DNA from: Chloroflexota bacterium
Lineage (GTDB): Bacteria; Chloroflexota; Limnocylindria; QHBO01
Length of the DNA stretch: 37,934 bases
Direction of reading: 5' to 3'
NCBI GenBank assembly: GCA_013816405.1
Contig: JACDEL010000022.1
Span: 1-37,934 of the forward strand
The notes beneath the pieces are model-generated. The model had not been told where the DNA came from. It searched no databases and worked only from the letters and a program-made list of their open reading frames with translations. Below are positions 32,935 to 37,934 of this stretch, one piece after another (position 1 is the stretch's first letter; every line of letters starts with the position of its first letter). Both the position numbers and the translations under genes were made by a program.

Positions 32935-33473
32935 CAGGGACGCTCCAGCTCGAAGACGAGCTCCAGCCCATCCACCTCGTCCCATTGCTCGCCGGTCTGG
33001 CGGAAGTTGAGCTTGCCGATCAGGTTGAGCGATCGCGCGTTGTCAGGCGCCACGCTGGCGCGAAACCGATGAATGCCGTGGACGCTGGTCGCCCAATCGA
33101 ACGCGGCACGCACCGCCTCGATGGCGTATCCCTGGCCCCGCGCCTCGGGGAGCAGGGTGTAGCCCACCTCCACCATGCCGCGCTCATCCGGCCCAGCGTG
33201 GAAATTCAGATAGCCGATCGCCTGCAGACCACCGTCTGCGGTGCGCAGGAGGATCGGCCGCAGCAGCCAGGGCCTGTCGTCCGGCCGCAATCTGAGCTGC
33301 TGGGCGCGCATGCCGGCCAGCCAGCGGACCTGGTCGAGCCACGGAATCGGGATGATCGCGTGCAGGTCGGCCCCGACGCTCGCCCCGTCTCCAGCAGCCA
33401 GGCGATCCAGCTGATCCAGCGAGAGTAGGGGCAGGTCCAGGCGCTCGGATCGGATCGCCTCGTCCGCCTGCAT
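32934..33473 (-). CDS. GNAT family N-acetyltransferase
   Basis: A 179-residue acetyltransferase of the RimJ/RimL-like type: an N-terminal SERLDLPLLSLDQL opening, GYLNFHAGPDERGMVEVGYTLLPEARGQGYAIEAVRA with the acetyl-CoA loop (RGQGYA), and the closing HRFRASVAPDNARSLNLIGKLNFRQ. The acceptor cannot be predicted. The ATG at 33473 is preceded by TAGGCT and 7 bases without a Shine-Dalgarno, so the message may be leaderless. It is the first gene of a pair with the P1 peptidase and is divergent from the DinB gene. Confidence 0.9.
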   Translation of the reverse strand: MQADEAIRSERLDLPLLSLDQLDRLAAGDGASVGADLHAIIPIPWLDQVRWLAGMRAQQLRLRPDDRPWLLRPILLRTADGGLQAIGYLNFHAGPDERGMVEVGYTLLPEARGQGYAIEAVRAAFDWATSVHGIHRFRASVAPDNARSLNLIGKLNFRQTGEQWDEVDGLELVFELERP

Positions 33474-33480
33474 GGCGGTC

Positions 33481-33486
33481 AGCCTA
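33481..33486 (-). promoter_or_regulatory. Putative -10 box of the GNAT gene
   Basis: TAGGCT on the minus strand, 7 nt before the GNAT ATG, in the 24-bp gap to the divergent DinB gene. Confidence 0.4.
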
Positions 33487-33497
33487 CAGGAGGCGCA

Positions 33498-34091
33498 ATG
33501 CGGCTTGACGTGCCTCGCAGGTGGTGGCTAACTCGGCTGATGGAGACCGGATTCATCGCCGAGACGACCGCAGTGCTGATGAGAACCCCTGCGGTTCTAC
33601 GCAGCCTCCTGGTCGGCCTGCCGGAAGCCTGGACCAATGCGCCCGATGCCACCGATGGCTGGCGCCCGCGCGACGTCGTCGGCCACCTGATCACCGGCGA
33701 AGGGACCGATTGGATCATGCGCACACGGCGGATCCTCGAGCAGGGGACATCGGTCCCGTTTGACCGATTCGATCGCGCCGCGATGCTCGACCGCGACGCA
33801 GGCGTCCCGCTCGACGAACTGGTCGAACGCTTCGCCGCGCTTCGCGCCGAGAACCTCGCTGCACTCGACGACCTGGTAACTGACGCCGATCTCGATCGAC
33901 GCGGGCTGCATCCGTCCCTCGGCGAGGTGACGCTGCGGGAGCTGCTTGCGACCTGGGCCGTGCATGACCTCGACCACATCGGCCAGATCTATGCGGGCCT
34001 GGCAGGCTCGCACGACACCGAGGTTGGGCCATGGAAGGCGTACCTGGGAATCCTGCTTCGACGAGAGGATCCATCGGCGGTCGCCGGCTGA
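33498..34091 (+). CDS. DinB-like four-helix protein
   Basis: A 197-residue protein of the DinB/YfiT-like metalloenzyme superfamily. The usual phrase at the N-terminus is LMRTPAVLRSLLVGLPEAWTNAP, followed by GWRPRDVVGHLI with the first metal His, and WAVHDLDHIGQIYAGL with the other two His residues. Family members act as thiol-dependent transferases in some bacteria, but most are uncharacterised. The ATG at 33498 has AGGAGG four bases upstream; an ATG at 33540 would shorten the protein by 14 residues. The -10 box of the GNAT gene lies directly upstream, so the regulatory regions overlap. Confidence 0.85.
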   Translation: MRLDVPRRWWLTRLMETGFIAETTAVLMRTPAVLRSLLVGLPEAWTNAPDATDGWRPRDVVGHLITGEGTDWIMRTRRILEQGTSVPFDRFDRAAMLDRDAGVPLDELVERFAALRAENLAALDDLVTDADLDRRGLHPSLGEVTLRELLATWAVHDLDHIGQIYAGLAGSHDTEVGPWKAYLGILLRREDPSAVAG

Positions 34092-34213
34092 GGGTGCCGG
34101 AGAGCTGGAACTGGTCGGGGCGAGAGGGATAGCCCCTCCTTAACTCAGCAACCGGGAGGCTTCCTCCTCATCAATGGGACGCCCCAGCGAGGCACAGGGG
34201 CGGAGCAGAGGGC
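34092..34213. other. Gap with two hairpins at the edge of an accessory island
   Basis: The 122 bases after the DinB stop contain two short inverted repeats: GGGGC (34117-34121) with GCCCC (34132-34136), and GGAGG (34155-34159) with CCTCC (34163-34167) around a 3-nt loop. They may terminate the DinB message. The end of the gap carries a purine-rich AGAGGGC before the GTG at 34214. No tRNA, attachment-site repeat or recombinase is seen. Confidence 0.4.
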
Positions 34214-34882
34214 GTGAGCCTCGCTTCGAGCGTCGCCGCGCTGACCGTCGAGCAGGTGCCGATTGACGGCCTTCGGCCCGATCCCGCCAACCCGCGCCGG
34301 ATCGGCAAGGACGAGCTCGACGCCCTAGAGCGCAGCCTCCGGCAGTTCGGCTTCGTCCAGCCGCTCCTTGCTCGCCGCGGCGACCAGACCGTGATCGGCG
34401 GCCACCAGCGCCTGGTCGCGGCGAGGAGACTCGGCCTCATGGCGGTGCCGGTCATCTGGCTCGACGTTACCACCGAGCAGGCCCAGCTCCTAGGGCTGGC
34501 GCTCAACAAGATCTCGGGCTCCTGGGACGAGCAGCTCCTCGCCCGCCTCCTTGCCGAGCTCGGCTCCGCACCTGGCACTGACATCACCCTCTCCGGCTTC
34601 GACGAGGACGAGATCAAGGATCTGCTGCGCAGTCTCGAGACCCGCGAGAAGCGGGACCGACCCGAAGCCTTCGACCTCGATCTAGCCCTCGCGGAAGCAT
34701 CTCGGGAGCCGCGGACGAAGCCTGGCGATGTGTGGCGCTGCGGACCCCACCTCAATCCTGTGCGGCGACGCGACCAAAGGCGACGACCTCGATCGCCTGC
34801 TCGGCGGCAAGCGGGCCGCGATGGCCTTCGTCGATCCGCCCTACAACGTCGACCTCGGCCACCACGGCGGGCAGCAGCGTGA
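34214..34882 (+). CDS. ParB-like domain of a ParB/DNA-methyltransferase, frameshifted (5' part)
   Basis: The first ~180 residues are a ParB/sulfiredoxin-like domain: LRPDPANPRRIGKDELDALERSLRQFGF, GGHQRLVAARRLG and a helical DLALAEASR region leading to TKPGDVWRCGPHL. After base 34753 the frame turns into Arg-rich nonsense (RRRDQRRRPRSP) to the stop at 34882. The next frame continues the expected protein. Removing one A from the AA at 34754-34755 joins GPHL directly to ILCGDAT, the usual junction in these fused proteins, giving about 414 residues. Fused ParB-methyltransferases are typical of phages and mobile islands. GTG at 34214 follows AGAGGGC. Confidence 0.75.
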   Translation: MSLASSVAALTVEQVPIDGLRPDPANPRRIGKDELDALERSLRQFGFVQPLLARRGDQTVIGGHQRLVAARRLGLMAVPVIWLDVTTEQAQLLGLALNKISGSWDEQLLARLLAELGSAPGTDITLSGFDEDEIKDLLRSLETREKRDRPEAFDLDLALAEASREPRTKPGDVWRCGPHLNPVRRRDQRRRPRSPARRQAGRDGLRRSALQRRPRPPRRAAA

Positions 34883-35459
34883 CGCCCGACGACGAAAGCC
34901 GATCGCCAACGACGCCCTCGACCCCGCCGCCTGGGAGGCATTCGTGCGGGGCTGGAGTCGGAACCTGCTGGCGGCAGTCGAAGGCGCGATCTACTGCTGC
35001 ATGAGCTCCAAGGAGCTCCCGCTCGTGTCGCGGGTCCTCGCCGAGGAGGGCGGTCACTGGTCGGACACCATCATCTGGGCCAAGGACCGCTTCGTGCTGG
35101 GGCGGGCCGACTACCAACGTGGCTACGAGCCGATCTGGTACGGCTGGCGCGAAGGGGCGAACCACCCATGGTGTGGGGATCGCGACCAGAGCGACGTCTG
35201 GACCATCGCCCGGCCCTCGGAGTCGCCGCTCCACCCGGTCCAGAAGCCCTTGGCCCTCGTCGAGCGGGCGATCGCCAACAGCTCGAACCCGGGCGACCTC
35301 GTCCTCGATGTCTTCCTCGGCTCGGGGACGACCCTCATCGCCGCCGAACGCACCGGCCGGCTGTGCGCCGGGATCGAGCTCGACCCGATTTACGTCGACG
35401 TCGCCGTGCGGCGCTGGGAGCACCGGTCGGACGATCAGGCGGAGCTGGTCGATGCCTAA
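34728..35459 (+). CDS. DNA methyltransferase domain of the same frameshifted gene (3' part)
   Basis: A 243-residue frame with an adenine-N6 or cytosine-N4 DNA methyltransferase. The catalytic motif IV is DPPYNVD (early), and the S-adenosylmethionine motif FLGSGTT lies near the C-terminus, giving the beta-class order. HPVQKPLALVERAI is also typical. The first ~9 residues from the ATG at 34728 are read out of phase with the real protein; conserved sequence starts at ILCGDAT. The target sequence is unknown. With no restriction enzyme beside it, it is either an orphan methylase or a relic of a phage. Confidence 0.8.
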   Translation: MCGAADPTSILCGDATKGDDLDRLLGGKRAAMAFVDPPYNVDLGHHGGQQRDARRRKPIANDALDPAAWEAFVRGWSRNLLAAVEGAIYCCMSSKELPLVSRVLAEEGGHWSDTIIWAKDRFVLGRADYQRGYEPIWYGWREGANHPWCGDRDQSDVWTIARPSESPLHPVQKPLALVERAIANSSNPGDLVLDVFLGSGTTLIAAERTGRLCAGIELDPIYVDVAVRRWEHRSDDQAELVDA

Positions 35460-35531
35460 ACGAGCGGTCAGCACTCGACACCATGGCGCGATCGTGGCTA
35501 GCAGCACCCTCGGCCATACCAGAGGTAACAG

Positions 35532-35948
35532 GTGCTAAGGCGGCGCTGCGGCAACGAGATGCCGGGCGGCCGAGCCTGCCAGGCCCCGCCGGGACGGGGC
35601 TCGCGGTTCTGCTTCTGGCATGACCCCGACAAGGCCGATGACCTGGCTGAGGCGCGGCGTCTGGGGGGCATCCGGCGCAAGCGCGAACGGACTGTCGCCG
35701 CCGCCTATGACTTCAGCGGGCTCTCGACGGTCGAGGCGATCCGGCGCATCCTCGAGATCGCGACCCTCGATGCGCTCGGCCTCGAGAATTCGATCGTGCG
35801 GGCCAGGGTCCTCATCAGCGCGGCCATGGCCGCGGCGAAGCTGCTCGAGACGGGTGAGCTCGAAGAAGGCATCGCGACGCTTGAGACCGCGATCGGGGTG
35901 GGTCGCGCATCCCCCACCGACGAGCTCCTGCCCGACGAGGCAGCATGA
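35532..35948 (+). CDS. Hypothetical Cys/His mini-domain protein of mobile-island type
   Basis: A 138-residue protein that starts with a small Cys/His cluster (Cys6, Cys16, Cys27, His30; spacing C-x9-C-x10-C-x2-H), then EARRLGGIRRKRE, a basic stretch, and a helical part with a predicted amphipathic run (TVEAIRRILEIATLDAL, AAAKLLETGELEEGI). Similar CxAP...CFWH...GGxRRRR proteins occur next to phage or island genes; I cannot name a function. The GTG at 35532 has AGAGGT five bases upstream; an ATG at residue 10 would cut the first Cys, so the GTG is preferred. The ATGA overlap joins it to the next gene. Confidence 0.65.
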   Translation: MLRRRCGNEMPGGRACQAPPGRGSRFCFWHDPDKADDLAEARRLGGIRRKRERTVAAAYDFSGLSTVEAIRRILEIATLDALGLENSIVRARVLISAAMAAAKLLETGELEEGIATLETAIGVGRASPTDELLPDEAA

Positions 35949-36763
35949 CCAGCGCCGAGCGCCGGCTGGCCAAGATCGAGGCTGCGCTGGACCCGACTGC
36001 CTTGGTCCTGCGCTGGATCGCCGAGGCCCACGCCCACGACGACCTCAGTGCCTACATCGGCGCGCTGCTCGAGACGGGCCCGGACAGCTTTCCCATGGAT
36101 CGACTGGCGCGTGAGGCGAAAGCGGGCGCGACGCAGCGCAACCGAGGCCGGCCCCGGCCGGAGGTCGACCAGGCAGTGCGGACGGCGATCATCGAAACGA
36201 TCTTCCGGGTGCAGCTCGCGCTGCGCATCAACGTCCTGGCCCAGGAATTCGTCGAGCTCGAGGTCCTGGTGCAGGCCGCCCTGAGCGCCTATTTCTCCCT
36301 GGCGGCCGACGAGCATGCCAGCCCAGCCGCTTACCGGGCCACGATCGGGCTGGTCCGCTGCCGCGACCTTCTCCTGCGCCGGGTCACCGAGCTGCATTGC
36401 GTGGAGACCGCCAGGTGTCAGGTCGAGGCGCGCTTCTTCGACGGTGCACCGGTCCTCTTTCCTGCCGGACTCCGAGCGTGGGAGGAGCACCGCACCCAGA
36501 GCGAGAGGATGGCCGTCATGGCGACGCGCCTGACCGAGCTGGATGGGCACGATCCGCCGTTGCCGGAGGATGCTGCAGCCATCGACGCCCGCATCGCCCA
36601 GCTTGCGGCCGATCATGTCGAGCCCGCCCGACTGACCGCCTACAACGAGCTCGGCGACGGTCGGCGGGCGCTGGCCATCGCGATCAGCTGGTTGCGCCCG
36701 AAGCTGGCGAATGCAGCGACAGGCACCCTTCATTCAGCCAGCGAGGCTACCCCGACACGATGA
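35945..36763 (+). CDS. Hypothetical protein, 272 residues
   Basis: A mostly helical protein with no recognised family. It begins with TSAERRLAKIEAALDPTALVLRWIAEAHAHDD, has a middle section RNRGRPRPEVDQAVRTAIIETIFRVQLALRINVL with an aromatic-poor helical run, Cys residues at HCVETARCQVEARFF, and an acidic/Ala-rich C-terminal part. It overlaps the preceding gene by four bases. Such partners of phage-like ParB/methyltransferase islands are often annotated as hypothetical. The role is unknown. Confidence 0.7.
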   Translation: MTSAERRLAKIEAALDPTALVLRWIAEAHAHDDLSAYIGALLETGPDSFPMDRLAREAKAGATQRNRGRPRPEVDQAVRTAIIETIFRVQLALRINVLAQEFVELEVLVQAALSAYFSLAADEHASPAAYRATIGLVRCRDLLLRRVTELHCVETARCQVEARFFDGAPVLFPAGLRAWEEHRTQSERMAVMATRLTELDGHDPPLPEDAAAIDARIAQLAADHVEPARLTAYNELGDGRRALAIAISWLRPKLANAATGTLHSASEATPTR

Positions 36764-36767
36764 CTCC

Positions 36768-37010
36768 ATGATGGTGGCAGTCTATCCACACATGAGAGAT
36801 GTGGGCGTGCTCGGCCGAGAACCGTGTGAGTGCGGAAAGTGTTGCTTCGTCGGCACACGGGAGCGCCACGATGACAGTGCCCTCCGCGGTTCGAGGCCCG
36901 TCCACGTCTCGCGCTGCATGGAGGGCGATGGTGTCTACCAAATGACGGGTGGAGACGGACAGGTGTTTCGTATCTGCGGTCCCTGCATGGAGATGTGCTA
37001 TGGCGGGTAG
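36768..37010 (+). CDS. Cys-rich hypothetical protein, 80 residues
   Basis: An 80-residue frame with eight Cys: positions 20, 22, 25, 26, 50, 70, 73 and 77 (CECGKCC near the middle of the first half and CGPCMEMC at the end). The pattern suggests two metal-binding clusters, but no named zinc ribbon matches exactly. It begins four bases after the previous stop, with two adjacent ATGs (36768 and 36771) and no ribosome-binding site. The region looks less GC-rich than its neighbours. It may be a small island gene or a chance frame; the regular Cys spacing favours a gene. Confidence 0.45.
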   Translation: MMVAVYPHMRDVGVLGREPCECGKCCFVGTRERHDDSALRGSRPVHVSRCMEGDGVYQMTGGDGQVFRICGPCMEMCYGG

Positions 37011-37072
37011 GACGATGGAGCGTATTGGGATGATGCGCCGGCGACGCCCGGCCTAGCAGAGAAAGCGACTGC

Positions 37073-37934
37073 ATGAGCCACCGACCAGAGAGCCGCACGC
37101 GCCCGTGCAACGTCCTGGTCATCGGAACCGGCGGCGCCGGCCTCATGGCTGCGATTGCGGCCCGCCAGGCCGGCGTCGACGTGGTGGTCATCGGTAAGCG
37201 GGGCCGACTGGATGCCCATACCGTGCTCGCCGCCGGCGGGCTCAATGCGGCGCTTGGCAGCGTCGACCCGGAGGACTCGTGGCAGCAGCACTTCGCCGAC
37301 ACCATGCGCGAGGGCTATTACCTGAGCGACCCGCGAGTGGTCGAGATCATGACCAGCGAGGCACCGGCGGCAATCAATGAGCTCGCTGACTGGGGCTGCC
37401 CGTTCGCGCGCACCGCCGATGGCAAGCTTGACCAGCGCTACTTTGGCGCCCACACCTACCGGCGCACCTGCTACGCCGGGGACTACACCGGGCGAGCCGT
37501 CCTGTCCACCCTGGCCGAACAAGCGCAGAAGCTGGCAATCCCGGTGATCGAGGACCAGTACGTCTCACGCCTACTCACCTCCGACAGCCAGTGCTTCGGC
37601 GCGCTTGCCTTCGATCTCCACACTGGGGATCGCACCGTCTTTGAAGCCGACGCCGTGGTCCTGTGCGGCGGCGGGCATACGCGCATCTGGCGGCGCAGCT
37701 CGTCGCGGCGCGACGAGAACTACGGCGAGGGCATGTGGCTGGCCTACCAGGCCGGGGCGCGCCTGATGGACATGGAGCTCGTCCAGTTCCACCCCACCGG
37801 GATGCTGCTGCCGGAGGAGGCCGCCGGCACACTGGTCACCGAGGCCGTGCGCGGCGAAGGCGGGCGGCTGTACAACGCCCAAGGCGAGCGCTTCATGCAG
37901 CGCTACGACCCCCAGCGCATGGAGCTGAGCAGCC
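37073..37934 (+). CDS. Succinate dehydrogenase / fumarate reductase flavoprotein subunit, 3' truncated
   Basis: The first 287 codons of a flavoprotein that runs off the window. FAD-binding motifs are clear: VLVIGTGGAGLMAAIAARQAG at the start and AHTVLAAGGLNAALG, where the His before Thr is the residue that covalently binds FAD in succinate dehydrogenase; L-aspartate oxidase lacks it. Further on come WGCPFARTADG and QFHPTGMLLPEEAAGTLVTEAVRGEGG, part of the dicarboxylate site. So it is SdhA/FrdA-like rather than NadB. The ATG at 37073 begins 11 residues before the FAD motif. The iron-sulfur and membrane subunits would be expected just beyond the window. Confidence 0.9.
   Translation, partial: MSHRPESRTRPCNVLVIGTGGAGLMAAIAARQAGVDVVVIGKRGRLDAHTVLAAGGLNAALGSVDPEDSWQQHFADTMREGYYLSDPRVVEIMTSEAPAAINELADWGCPFARTADGKLDQRYFGAHTYRRTCYAGDYTGRAVLSTLAEQAQKLAIPVIEDQYVSRLLTSDSQCFGALAFDLHTGDRTVFEADAVVLCGGGHTRIWRRSSSRRDENYGEGMWLAYQAGARLMDMELVQFHPTGMLLPEEAAGTLVTEAVRGEGGRLYNAQGERFMQRYDPQRMELSS

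Noticed and set aside
34092-34213. A tRNA gene or attachment site at the edge of the island
   Set aside because: The region has GC-rich hairpins but no T-arm (GTTCRANNC), anticodon stem or CCA end, and no matching repeat was seen on the far side of the island.
34754-34755. Programmed ribosomal frameshift in the methyltransferase gene
   Set aside because: There is no X-XXY-YYZ slippery heptamer at the site, only AA between C and T. A sequencing or real indel is simpler.
37073-37934. L-aspartate oxidase (NadB)
   Set aside because: The His-Thr pair of the covalent FAD site is present (AHTVLAAGG), which NadB lacks. SdhA/FrdA fits better, although the C-terminal part is outside the window.

Overview
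The window is about 38 kb of GC-rich, gene-dense bacterial chromosome. It has short intergenic gaps, many 1-4 nt gene overlaps, and a complete aa3-type cytochrome c oxidase cluster. Several traits point to a free-living aerobic bacterium of the high-GC Terrabacteria, most like Chloroflexota of the Limnocylindria type, with Actinobacteriota the second guess: a heme A synthase fused to heme O synthase, an apparent wealth of leaderless promoters, MEP-pathway IspG, and a lipoprotein Cox2. The taxonomy is inference; no rRNA, tRNA or other marker gene is present.

Layout: (1) 1-4713 holds housekeeping genes: the end of an MFS transporter, a glycerophosphodiesterase, a tandem ACT protein, a DUF1028 Ntn-hydrolase-like protein, and divergent trxB and ispG. 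(2) 4727-13128 is the respiratory block: ctaC-ctaD-ctaE, a small membrane protein, a TlpA-type thioredoxin and a tiny membrane protein on the minus strand, then a lipoprotein, ctaG and the ctaA-ctaB fusion. Cox2 carries an extra C-terminal blue-copper domain. (3) 13216-17202 (minus strand) has a DUF2236 oxygenase, a rhomboid protease, a UbiA prenyltransferase and a tryptophanase. (4) 17290-22428 (plus strand) has a three-blade PLL-type propeller protein, then corA, an ABC exporter (ATPase and two permeases) and an alpha/beta hydrolase. (5) 22464-29597 is a mosaic of small regulator-centred units: fur with a ureohydrolase, two small membrane proteins, an ArsR-SRPBCC cluster, and HxlR facing an HtrA-like protease coupled to a zf-UBP protein, followed by an AlkX/YcaQ-type DNA glycosylase. 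(6) 29625-32002 is a DUF2520-panC-panB pantothenate operon; 31999-34091 holds a P1 peptidase, a GNAT and a DinB protein. (7) 34092-37010 is an accessory island with a ParB/DNA-methyltransferase gene broken by one apparent extra base, a Cys/His mini-protein, an unknown 272-residue protein and an 80-residue Cys-rich protein. (8) From 37073 a succinate dehydrogenase/fumarate reductase flavoprotein runs off the end.

The most striking non-coding signal is a repeated TA-N3-T hexamer placed 6 nt (sometimes 7-8) before start codons, which suggests leaderless transcripts. It also fixes the GTG starts of tryptophanase and the DUF1028 protein. Two palindromes sit in divergent regulator promoters and look like the operators of Fur and HxlR. 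No CRISPR array, IS element or RNA gene was recognised, and no gap exceeds 300 bases without a gene.
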